In this document: piece after piece, positions 35,011-46,079 of the stretch
How positions within the stretch are numbered: position 1 is the first letter of the stretch
How the letters are laid out: every line of letters starts with the position of its first letter
Assembly: GCF_004379255.2 (NCBI RefSeq)
Contig: NC_056032.1
Span: 27,811,322 to 27,875,321 of the forward strand
DNA from: Salvia splendens
Taxonomy: Eukaryota > Streptophyta > Magnoliopsida > Lamiales > Lamiaceae
Reading direction: 5' to 3'
DNA length: 64,000 bases
Translations under genes and position numbers: made by a program
The notes under the pieces: generated by a model
What the model was told of the DNA's origin: nothing
The model's database searches: none
Seen by the model: the letters and a program-made list of their open reading frames with translations, nothing else

Positions 35011-36120
35011 TGAAGGGGTTGGCAGCGGAAGCATGCGCTCTAACGGATCGCATATACGGATCTATTTTGCAGATTATTTAGACAAATTCTATTCGCTTAA
35101 TTATCACATGTATCATGCTCATAACTTGAATTTCAAACATGCTTTAGAACAAAAAATCCCTAAAACATGCTTGCTACGGAGTTAGCCAATTTACCTCGTC
35201 CATTCTCCAAAGAATCGTCGATTGCTCACGCCTTCTCCACGATGATCTTCAATACTAGACTACGGATCTTCTGACTGGTGTCCCGAACTCTATTCCGACA
35301 TCAGGGTGGGTTGATCTTATCGAAACACTAGGACTTGAATAAAGAAGATAGAAATTTCTCACGGAGGAGGAGCAGAAAATCTCACGGAGGAGAAAATCTT
35401 TTTGAAATTTTCGTCCCCTCTAAAATTAGAGTGGGCAAAATTTTCATGACCATTAATTGTGTATCTTTCTGTCTCCTTTATTCTCCTATTTATAATAGTT
35501 CATATTGGGCTCAGTCAGGGATCTAAGGAAGGTTTTGGATATGGGCTCCCCCAATTAGCTTTTTACTAATTAAATTGAACCCACAATTTAATACAAGCTT
35601 ATATTGGAATATTACGAGCAGCCACTACAGAAGTAATATTGAACTCCCCATCCAAATCCGAAATTACAAGTAATCCGGGTTTTCATTTTATTTATTATTT
35701 ATTTCCCGTGCTTAAGATATAAATGTCCATTAATTAATTAAAGTCTGCTATGGACTTAATTAATTAACATCTTATTAATTCCAAGAGTGGACTTAGCAAG
35801 AAACACTTATTTATTATTCATAGAGTAATAAAACTCCAACTGGCCAGTTTCCGAATAATAAAACCTTGTTCAAGCTCCTCTTGAGGACATTATCAAACGA
35901 GACTCTCCTCGCGCACGATTCAACATAATAGCAATCCTAGCACCGCTAGATAATGATCACCACTACCCATTATACCTGGTTCGTTGGGTGACGAAAAACC
36001 CGCACCTTTGGTAAGTCAAAGTAGTAGATACTCAATGCCGTATGCTCATTGCTAAGGTATGTAGATTAAGAAATAGATATTTATCAAGACCTCGCCTTTC
36101 AGTAGATAGCATAAAGACTC
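35011..36120 (-). repeat. 3' LTR of element IV, 5'-truncated
   Basis: It matches 41002-42112 closely. At 36120 the match stops exactly at a GAGTC word next to the purine tract, showing a deletion of the U3 start. The minus-strand TATA is near 35486-35497. Without its U3 start this LTR could not template a complete new copy. Confidence 0.85.
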
Positions 36121-38830
36121 TCCCACTTATACACAAAGCAGGTCTTGGAGCTAGATATATCGAACTACCATTCATTTCACATCATGTTTGAAACATGTTG
36201 CCACAAATGCAATTTATGTGAAAAATCTGTTTGGTTGTTCTCTGATAATATCTTTTCCACCACTATGTCTTTGATGCGTGCTTGATCTTTAATTAATTTC
36301 ATCTCTATTTGATTGCATAGCTTATGATCTCGTGTTCCCTTGAGTTAGCCTTTGCTAGAGTAAAAATACTCATAGGCATACTCAAACTTACGATCAAAGC
36401 TTCTAGGAGTATACTCCTAATGTAAACACATATAATGAGGATGACTTACTCGATCACTGATTAGTCATAAGACTTAGTCAGTGTAACCCCAAGGTCTTCA
36501 TAATCTTCCAATCATGTGTTTCTTGCCCTCTATTACATACCTATTAAGATGTTCCATGTAGATGATTTTTTCAAGACTTCTATTAATAGAAAGTTGTCTT
36601 GACAATCATGATACATACATTCTAATTATGTAAGTGCTAATAGACAGAAGGATCAAACAAATCTTGGCACAACAACAGCGAGAAGAATGTTCTCGTTGGG
36701 TAGAACCCATTGTCATTGTCTAGCCATTTGAGATCCATATTTACACTTGCAAATATACTAGCACCCACTGACTGACACGGTCTGTAGGTAGTATTGCAAG
36801 TCTTGTATAACATGTTGTCTATCTTCGAATGTAGTTTGGAATCTATCACCTTTCCAAGGATGAATATCCAAATGAACCAATTCTACATTGTAGTTAAAGG
36901 GATTATGTTCAAGTTAATCTAAGACTGCGTCTTACGACACTCTCAGACCCATGAACTTGTTATGTTCCTTAGGAACGCTCCCACTGCGACATGGTTCTTA
37001 CAATCTTAGGTTCTGAAGTTGATATTATTAGTGCAAAATTTATAATGGTATGAATCCTTGGTAATGTGGAAAATTCGATACCTATCTTTGTCCTGAGAGT
37101 CATCACGCTGTTAGGCTTTTAGTTCCTCTCTAGATCTTCATATAAGAATTCTATCTTTGAAGATTACAGAACTAATAATCTTACATCATTTGGGACAACT
37201 TTAAAACATACCTCAGTACTCAACTCCAATTACTTGGATACCTTTCCAACATGTGTTGGAACAACATTACACCTTGAGATGTGCCAGACTAAAGTCACTC
37301 TAGTCCACAACTCGTGTTTTGTAGAAGGTACTGATTTTGGTAATTTCTTTAAGGTGTATTTCGTTGTATCTACCGTTTATCCCATCAATGATAAGATTTT
37401 CATGAGTAAAACTCATCACTTAATCACACTTGTCTTAGAAAGACTTCAGTACCTTCTTACATGACTATCCCATTCTTTAGAAGAATGTTTGGATTCGTCA
37501 ATGGAGATTAAACTCCCACTACTGATTATAACCCATTGCTCGTCTTCTTATGGTGTAAACAATTAAGACTTGCTAGTCTTTCTATGTCGCACTTGTATAA
37601 GTATTCTGAATCACAGAATTCTAACTCATAGTGCATCAAACAGACATTCTCGACTTTCAATCTATTTAACAAACAAATTGTTAAAATCCTAATAGTCTAG
37701 ATCAGTTTGAACAATAACTAAGTATTTTCTTAGCTTTAAGACTAAGAGCCATAAATTCTTTATCATTCATTGTTTAAGAAGTTGATGTGTTGTTTCATAC
37801 TCAATCTTGTTGCACTTATATTGTTTCAATACTATGATGCCTTAAACATTAACCATAAAACAATAATTGAGCATTAATAGCTCCCACTGCAACAAATGCC
37901 TAACTGGATCAAGATCTCTTACTTAGAAGTTGCACTGTCATGTAAGTCATGTTCCTTCTTTAAAAGAGGTCAATCCAACTTAAAAACATCTTCACTCGCT
38001 TCAGACAAACTTTGATGACAATTCAGGCTCTCTCATTTCCATATCTAGTCTTTTGTTCAAATAAACTAGGACTTAGGAAAAATGCAGCCTTCATGAATTC
38101 GTCATCTATCTTATTACTTTAGACGATGACTTGAGTCAGAAAACTATTTGAGTGATCAAAAGATTCCTCAAAACATTCTTTCCCTCTATAATATTCCAAT
38201 CGAATCATCTTGACAGATTCTATTGATATCCATCTTTCATCGTCACTAACCAAGACTTGGCATGCTACTTATAAGAAAATAGTTTGACCTTATTCCTCAA
38301 AGAACTTGTCAAGTACATATAAAAAGCATTCTCGAACAATCTTCGTGGAATTATGTCGAGAAAATGGAGGACATGAATCATTGAGTATAAACTCCAAGTT
38401 TTAGCGATGAGAATATTATCCATTTTCATTTCTAGTCTACATAATTTTGGCATTCGAGTTCATTTCTTTAAGGAACGCGGACAAAATATGAACGGCATGA
38501 TGAAGATTTGGCATATAAACTTATTATCACATACTTATGCTCAATACATAATCGCAAATAACCACAAAACAATTATGTATCTTGCAACTGTAAAATTAAA
38601 ATTTTGTATCCCCCAGATGAGGTCAATACGCATTAAAATCTTACAATTTTACTGGTCACAATCATCGACGAATAGTCCAGAGACCACAGAGTGGCATGGC
38701 CGCCTAATGTTGCCTAAGCAAGACCACCGAATTTAGCATTACAGAGTCTCATTTCTACAACACACTCCCATAACAATGCTCATGTGCTGCTAACAAGATC
38801 AAACTATCTCATAAATTCTGTGTGAACTTC
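36121..38830. other. Element IV interior, no gene recognised
   Basis: No frame longer than about 110 codons is present on either strand and none shows a protein motif. Composition is even and moderately AT-rich. Confidence 0.6.
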
Positions 38831-38847
38831 TGAAACTCGTAGTTTCT

Positions 38848-38992
38848 TAGGATTATTGTCCCCACAGAGCAGGTGGCGATAATATTGGAAACCGCATTCT
38901 AGTTCATACTATTTATATTTGAGAAGTCCGCCTTATGAACTCGTTATTTTTAGGATTATTGTCCCCACAGAGCAGGTAGCGATAATATTAGA
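38848..38992. repeat. Direct repeat of ~42 bp in element IV
   Basis: The segment TTAGGATTATTGTCCCC followed by ACAGAGCAGGTGGCGATAATATT occurs at about 38848 and again at about 38950, with two or three differences. Function unknown. Confidence 0.7.
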
Positions 38993-39269
38993 AAAAAAAC
39001 TTCATAAATTGCAGACCAATTGATGAAGACCATATACAACGCACTTGTTGTAATTATCGCTTAGATATTTTTTATTGTTTTTGCATAATTATCACATAAG
39101 CAGATAAAGCAGATAATCCACTTACAAAGATAAACACCAAATAAATAGATAAATCCATTTAATGCATGACATTTAAACACACTAGATAATTAATGACAAT
39201 TATTTAATCGAGTCAAGGGAGAATCAATTAAATAATTATGTTTTATCTTGGATAATTATTATCCAAATT

Positions 39270-40010
39270 CATTTAGGATTTATCAAGATAGTGTTAACTA
39301 TCTAAATCCATTTAGGATCATTCTAGATTTTGTTTCGATAAAATCAAATCCTTCAATTCAAGATAACGTTGATCTAGGATTATCATTATTTAAATCGTTC
39401 TAGGATATTACTAGATAGAAACGATTCCATCATAATCCATACGATAAATAAAATCCAATCAACCAATATTTATACAAATCTTAATTCTATTTAGAATAGA
39501 CATCTAGAACATATCAAATATTACTTAGGATTTCTTTGATAAATCAATTTATCTAAATCCAATTAAATTCGGATTTTCTTATATATTATCTTTATCCTAA
39601 TCTATCTAGGATATAAATCCAAAAGATAAGGATAATCATGGATTAATACTTATTTTAATCCATCTAGGATTTGTCTTAAATCTATTCAAATCCATAGGAT
39701 AAAATAAATTAATATTAATATTAATCCTAATCCATCTAGGATTTATTCTTGGAGTAAATCCATAGAATAGATAATATTATATTATAATTATTCAAATCCA
39801 TCTAAGATTTATCTAGGAACAAATCCATATAAATCTATAAGATAAGAATAAAATATTATATTATCACTATCCAAATCTATCTAGAATTTATCTATGAATA
39901 AATTCATTTAAATTCATAGGATAAGAATAAAATAATATTATTATTATCTAAATCCAACTAGGATTTTCTAGGAATAAATCCATATAAATCCAATGAATAA
40001 GGAAAGAATC
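39270..40010. repeat. AT-rich degenerate array of the AAATCCATCTAGGATTT palindrome
   Basis: The near-palindrome AATCCATCTAGGATTT, with variants such as ATCCATTTAGGAT and ATCCAACTAGGATTTT, recurs about ten times, separated by AGGAATAAATCCATATAAATCC-like spacers and ATAAGAATAAAATA runs. Approximate unit length is 90-110 bp in the second half. It lies in the interior of element IV, non-coding. Confidence 0.65.
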
Positions 40011-40249
40011 TAATTAATCCATGATTTGATATTAAATCAAATCTTATATAATACATAAAATCCGTAAAAGATATATTCAAATCTTATTTCCAAAATAATA
40101 TCCAAGAATCTAGGGAAATCTTCTCAAAAGATTTTATTTCCATTAAATAATAATATTTAATGATATCTTTTAATAAAATAATTAAATAATCATTAAAATA
40201 ATCCTTCATCGTTATCTCATAGTACGAGGTTCGCACGAACGATGAACGA

Positions 40250-40860
40250 CAAAAATCCGACGATTTCTTCATCGAAATACGACGCACACGGTGTCTCGGC
40301 CACCGGCGCGCAGGTGGCACGCCAGTGTCTCGGCCAGCGGCTCGTCGGGAGTCGCTAGCGTCTCGGCCAGGAGCGTGCGCGTTGGCGCGGCTCCTCTCGG
40401 CCAGCGGCGAGCGCTCGTCTCGGCGTCGTGTTCCGACGAGTGTCGATGCTTCCGGCCAGACGCGCTGTCGGGTGGCGCGAGCTCTCGTCTTGACGCCCGT
40501 CTCGGCCATCCGAGCCGTCGGGTGGCGCGAGCTCTCATCCAGCGGCGCGCACGGAGGCGCGCCTGCTCTCGGCCAGCTCCGACCGCCCGTCTCGGTCCTT
40601 CCGCCTAGCGTTGGAGCTCTCGGCGCCTGGTGTCTCGGTGGTTCTCGGACGAACCACCGCACCTCGCCAGCTTCATGCGTCGATCTCGACGCGGGTGCGT
40701 CTGGGGCTTTCGTTCTCGGCCGGCGGCGCGCACGAGCCCTCGCTTGTCTGCGCGTCGCCCTGTGATCGTGGCTCCGACTCCCACTGTCTCGACATCCCTA
40801 CCAAGATTGCGCATGGTGTGATCCGTCTCGTACGATCGAGTAATTCAAGTTCTTTGATTT
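40250..40860 (-). repeat. GC-rich island with repeated CTCGGCCAGCGGC
   Basis: The segment is strikingly GC-rich between AT-rich flanks. Words such as TCTCGGCCAGCGGC, GGTGGCGCGAGCTCTCGTC and GGCGCGCAC recur at about 40-60 bp. It lies just downstream of the PBS of element IV on the minus strand, where gag would be expected. All six frames are open for long stretches because of composition: 40084-40662 minus gives an Arg/Ala/Pro-rich product and 40325-40765 plus another. Codon pattern and lack of any motif argue against a protein gene. Confidence 0.6.
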
Positions 40861-40987
40861 GATAGTTCTTGAGTTCATCATGCATAATAAATTAAACAAA
40901 ACACCAAGAACATGCTTTGAAATCAAATAATACTTGCATACATGAATTTTGCGAAATATAAATCCAAATAATCAGAGCCAAAGCCTG

Positions 40988-40999
40988 GCTCTGATACCA
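40988..40999 (-). promoter_or_regulatory. Primer-binding site of element IV
   Basis: TGGTATCAGAGC on the minus strand, 2 nt after the 5' LTR end at 41002. It is complementary to the 3' end of plant initiator tRNA-Met. Confidence 0.85.
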
Positions 41000-41001
41000 A
41001 T

Positions 41002-42550
41002 TTAAGGGATTGGCAGCAGAAGCATGCGTTCTAACGGATCGCATATACGGATCTATTTTGCAGATTATTTAGACAAATTCTATTCGTGTAATTATCACAT
41101 GTATCATGCTCATAACATGAATTTCAAACATGCTTTAGCACAAAAAATCCCTAAAACATGCTTGCTACAGAGTTAGCCAATTTACCTCGTTGATTCTCCA
41201 AAGAATCAACGATTGCTCACGCTTTCTCCACGATGATCTTCAATACTAGACCACGGATCTTCTGACTGGTGTCTCGAACTCTATTCCGACATCAGGGTGG
41301 GCTGATCTTATCGAAACACTAAGACTTGAATAAAGAAGACAGAAATTTCTCACGGAGGAGGAGCTGGAAATCTCAAGGAGGAGAAAATCTTTTTTGAAAT
41401 TTTCGTCCCCTCTAAAATTAGAGTGGGCGAAATTTTCATGACCATTAATTGTGTATCTTTTTGTCTCCTTTATTCTCCTATTTATAATAGTTCATGTTGG
41501 GCCCAGTCAGGGATCTATGGAAGGTTTTGGATATGGGCTCCCCCAATTAGCTTTTTACTAATTAAATTGAACCCACAATTTAATACATGCTTATATTGGA
41601 ATATTACGAGCAGCCACTACAGAAGTAATATTGAACTCCCCATCCAAATCCGAAATTATAAGTAATTCGGGTTTCCATTTTGTTTATTATTTATTTCTCG
41701 GGCTTAAGATATAAATGTCTATTAATTAATTAAAGTCTGCTATGGACTTAATTAATTAACATCTTATTAATTCCAAGAGTGGACTTAGCAAGAAACACTT
41801 ATTTATTATTCATAGAGTAATAAAACTCCAACTGGCTAGTTTCCGAATAATAAAACCTTGTTCAAGCTCCTCTTGAGGACATTATCAAACGAGACTCTCC
41901 TCGCGCACGATTCAACATAATAGCCATCCTAGCACCGCTAGATAATGATCACCACTACCCAATATACCTGGTTCGTTGGGTGACGAAAAACCCGCACCTT
42001 TGGTAAGACAAAGTAGTAGATACTCAATGTCGTATGCTCAATGCTAACGTATGTAGATTAAGAAATAGATATTTATCAAGACCTCGTCTTTCAGTAGATA
42101 GCATAAAGACTCGTCTTGCTGTTAGATCCTTTCAGTGCTATACCACACCAACGTCATCTTATTTCAATAAGGCTTAGAAATAATCGGACTGACATTGCAA
42201 CCTTTCACGATAGGTAGCCAAAGCCTATCTAGGTTGTGAAATTCTTCTTCTCTTTTGCAAAGCATTGCCTAGAACCGACTGTAATACCTTAATGTGAGCG
42301 CAGCCCACGACCAGTCTACTAAGCAAAAGACGTAGGCTTTGTTTACTTCTTATGCATTTAAATATTTATAAAACATCTTATAAACGCACAAGCAAACACA
42401 ATGTAATAATATATTGAATCTATTCATGCAAACTGCTCGAATGATACTAAATCAGGTCAAAAGTGGATTGTAGAGTTTTTCCGTACACAAGCAAGATTCT
42501 ATTCGTGCGAAGTCGCTCAAAACATGCTTTTCAGCATACTAACCCTAACA
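41002..42550 (-). repeat. 5' LTR of element IV
   Basis: A complete 1,549-bp LTR, TGTTAGGGTT to the end at 41002. The first 438 bp (42113-42550) have no counterpart in the 3' LTR. The minus-strand TATA (ATTATAAATAGG) is at 41477-41488. Confidence 0.85.
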
Positions 42551-43320
42551 AGATATTTGTCTCTCCTTACAACGAATCGTCGCAAAATTGGCGGTCAACC
42601 AATCCATCCCTAAAATTACGTCGATATCTCCCATCGCCATAACTTGCGGATCGTGAGCGACTAACTTAAGGTTTCCCATAACGATTTCTATGTTCAAGCA
42701 TGTTCGAGAGATTTCTTTTGTCCCAGCAACTAGTGAAGACACTACCATCTTATGTTCAGATTTGCTAATAGGCAAGCTCAATGTATTCACACACAAATTA
42801 GATATGAAAGAATGCGATGCGCCCGTATCAAACAACACAACGACAGGAGTGTCGAAAATTTTGCTCATACCTGTCAGGTTTCCTTTTTCTCGGTCGCCTT
42901 GCTCCATCTTTGGTTGTTTTTTTCCAACGCGTACGTTCTAGCTGGAGACGAAAGTCTTGAGTGGGTTGTTGTTGTCGTGACAGCTGGTCGCGATTTCCCC
43001 TCGATTCACTCTGCGGTGCCCTTGATTGCTGACAGGATCCTTGATCATTCTGCCTCGATCCCGATCCTCCCTTCTTGCTCGGACACTCCCTAGAGAAGTG
43101 ACCATTCCCTCCGCATTTGTAACACTTGGTAACGTTTTGATGCCGACATTCTCCAAAGTGATAATTAGAGCACACGTTGCACTGTGGTGCCCTGGATCGG
43201 TAGTCTCCTCATTGACTAGAAGTATGTTGTCCTCCTCCGTGTTGAGATCGATGCTGACTCGACTGGTATCGTTTCTCGTCGTATGGAGTCCGAGAATCAT
43301 CCCGCTTCCTTTTCTCCCGG
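42551..43320 (-). pseudogene. Element I gag C-terminus (zinc knuckle) and aspartic protease
   Basis: Frame 42828-43320 reads REKRKRDDSR, then a CCHC knuckle CYKCGGNGHFSREC preceded by CSNYHFGEC, then a Gln/Arg/Ser-rich linker; a stop interrupts it before the knuckle near 43213. Frame 42551-42907 is the retropepsin: the active site is VVLFDTGASHSFIS and the second conserved block is DVILGMDWL. It ends at the element IV insertion, within the strand that leads to RT. Protease and knuckle frames differ, so a frameshift lies near 42900. Confidence 0.85.
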
Positions 43321-46064
43321 GAGTGGTGTGTCATTTTTTAGCATGTCTGACTATAGAAACTTATTCCTTGTGTATATCCGAGTCGACTACTGCATTTCTC
43401 TACCGTCAGGTATCAAGGATTCGAAATTTGACCCAACAGTCTTACTTGGATATGAACAAATTTCTAATTGTTGCAACATTGCTAAGGATGTCTTTAGTCG
43501 GGAAGGCTCCAAAATTAATCAAGGAAACAAGAACAACAATGCAATGATTGAGTTTCATTGGACTCAACCCGTCCATTCTGAGAATTAAATGGTTTAGAGG
43601 TATCAAATAAAACCCATAGAGCTTTGAGAATTTACTTCTGATGAGAGCTCGGAAGAACATGAGATAGGTCATGGAAACAGGATGAAACTACTAAAATTCT
43701 CAAATTCCATAGCCGACTGCTAGATCACAATTTGCAAAATTCCGGACAACAATGAAGGATATCGTTCAAACATGTCAAGGCCTAAAATAATCAGTCTCGG
43801 CAGGATTTAGAAACATGGACAAGTGTCATAAAGTAGTACTAATGATGGTTCAACAACATCATGTTATTGGAAAAGATGAAATCACATCAATGGGTTCGCG
43901 GGTTTGTTAAAGACAACTCAAAGTGAATGGAACTTTTCAGAAATTTAACACCATCAACCCGTTAAGGAAGAAGAGAACAGGATAGCCTTAACTTGGTGTT
44001 GCAGAAAGAAAAATCATTGAGTATGAAACAATATATGTAGTGAAACCGAGCTAAAAAGAATTTCACTTCTACAAGAAAGAACTTGTCACATACATGGTTA
44101 CAAAATAAAGAGGTGAACCATTAGTTCCAAGAATAATATTCCATTCTTTGAAGAAAACATGTCTGGAGGTGTGATCATACTGAAGGTCATAACTGCAAAC
44201 AACCTTAGGATTGAAGTTCAATGACAGAAGTTCATAAGGTCAAAATATTTTCCTTATGAATGATGAATCAAATGAGACTACTCAATCAAGCTATCCAACG
44301 TTACAAAAGCAAACACAAACTTTCGAGACAAGTGAGTCATGACTCGATATAGGGAAAAAAAATAATGGACATTACTTGCAAATTGGGAGTCAACCAAGGT
44401 GTTTAAATAGACAAGGGCTCACGTTTATTTAAAACGTCCCGAAAGGAACTTAGAATCCAAGTAAGTACTGTTGAAAGTAAAACGTTCATTCTAGCTACGA
44501 GGGTCGCACTCCCTCGCACATTTTCGCGAGCGTGAACATGGTAACATCGTTCTATGAAATCATGGATTCCAAGTTGAGATTCATCGTATCGTCGAAATTA
44601 ATAACTATTTTTGAAGGTCGCATCTTCAAAGTCTTCTTGTCGTGCCACGTAGTTTTCGAAATGCATTGCCATTGCACATGTGGTCTTAAAGTGTCGTAAA
44701 CGTCGTCGTACTTGTGTCGCATCGCCACTTTGGCCTGGTATGCAAGACTGCATAGTTTTGTTAGATCTTAGGTATGATCTCGCCATTGTGAGGATACACC
44801 AAAGTTTGAAATATATACTTTCGTTGGTTTTATCACTCAGGAAAGTGATATTGCAGTTGTCAACTTACAACTAAGTTCTAGCACGTTCAGTCTGGCCTAC
44901 CTCGTAGGCACTCTATATTTTCAAGTATAGCTTGAAGTCTCGTACTTCAACGTATATTTGATCATTACCTAACTCAAGCTTCATATGGCTCCTACATTCG
45001 CAACGAAGTTCAAAATTTCCACATTTCACTTTAATAGTGGTTCTCCACAATACCTCATACTTCATCGGTCATAAATTTTCACCACGTAAACGTCATCCAT
45101 ATATTGCACAATCAACACATTTATTCGTATAAATCATTTGGTGTTCTATAGCATAACAAACATCATACATTAATATATGTGAATAGCAACACTCAGTCAA
45201 TCAATCATCCATGGAATCGCATTTCATAAATCATGCAGTTCATGCTCATATGTATCACAATCACAACTCGCAACTACACGTGTATCATGCTTTGCATTTC
45301 ACAGTTTCATAGTCATGAAATTTTAACCGCCTAGGCATAAAATTTTGTTGTTCCTGGAAGCAACATGTATTTTCTTCAGGTAAATTTTGCAGTTTCGTGG
45401 ACGTAATAGCAAATCTCAACATCAACCAATACAAGTTCACAATCATACTTCAATATCCAGCACATTCAACGCCATCATGCCTCACTGTTAAACAAAAGCA
45501 ATTGTATAATCTCATAGTGTCTCCCGGTTTATACCTTCACAACATTTTCCAAAAGTCATAGTATTTACTTATTTCTCACAGGTGTTGTTTCATAGTATAA
45601 TCAAGTAATCACACTAATACATCACGTTTCACAATTCATGTAATTTTCAATCATTTAGAATTTCATCTATCCAAACTCATAGAAGTCCAATCACATATTC
45701 GCCGACTTTCCTTATCGAGGTGTGCACAACAGTATTCATCATTTTTGGCATAGTCGTATTAAGCAATTTCATATCCATGTATTTTCATCATCCCGCACTT
45801 CCAAACAACATTTTCAAAGACGTCATATTATCTTCGATTCCCATCGAAAAAATTTCTTTTTCCACCAGAGGAATATCCCCATCACACTTTCCAACATTTC
45901 ACAGGTACAGATCAAACTTATCGAAACACTTGTTACCTCATTCTTCGTGGTTGGGCGGAGACGAGTCGTGGTGTTGAGCCTTCGACGGTTATCAATTAGT
46001 AAATTTACACATGAATAAACTTTGACTCAACAAGGCTCTTAGGTCCAGAGCGGAAAGAACTGAG
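43321..46064. other. Element I leader and lost gag region, no gene recognised
   Basis: Between the PBS and the zinc knuckle a gag N-terminal and capsid region of roughly 300 codons would be expected. No minus-strand frame shows the FDG.GDP..AE.W or YKLTG..A..WW blocks seen in element II. The longest frames (43026-43547 plus, 45720-46018 plus) have no motif. A replacement or old insertion whose ends I could not find is likely. Confidence 0.5.
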
Positions 46065-46076
46065 GCTCTGATACCA
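46065..46076 (-). promoter_or_regulatory. Primer-binding site of element I
   Basis: TGGTATCAGAGC on the minus strand, 3 nt after the 5' LTR end at 46080. This is the plant initiator tRNA-Met type site. Confidence 0.9.
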
Positions 46077-46079
46077 AAC

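Larger units (their letters stand above)
35011..42550 (-). mobile_element. Copia-like LTR element without recognisable coding capacity (element IV), TSD AGATA
   Basis: Flanked by AGATA at 35006-35010 and 42551-42555. On the minus strand it starts TGTTAGGGTT and ends CCCCTTCA. The 5' LTR is 41002-42550; the 3' LTR (35011-36120) lacks the first ~438 bp. A PBS (TGGTATCAGAGC) is at 40988-40999 and a purine tract AAGTGGGAG abuts the shortened 3' LTR. The ~4.9 kb interior has no frame with a gag, protease, RT or integrase motif. This fits a large non-autonomous LTR derivative (LARD); the ends and PPT look copia-like. Confidence 0.8.

Noticed and set aside
36121..40080. Possible copia gag-pol in the interior of element IV
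   Set aside because: I looked for the zinc knuckle, DTGA, integrase and YVDD motifs on the minus strand and found none.
40084..40765. Long overlapping frames on both strands in the GC-rich island
   Set aside because: High GC makes stops rare in all frames; products are Arg/Ala/Pro-rich without motifs, and the DNA is repetitive.
43026..43547. 173-codon plus-strand frame
   Set aside because: It is antisense to the zinc knuckle of element I and shows no domain.
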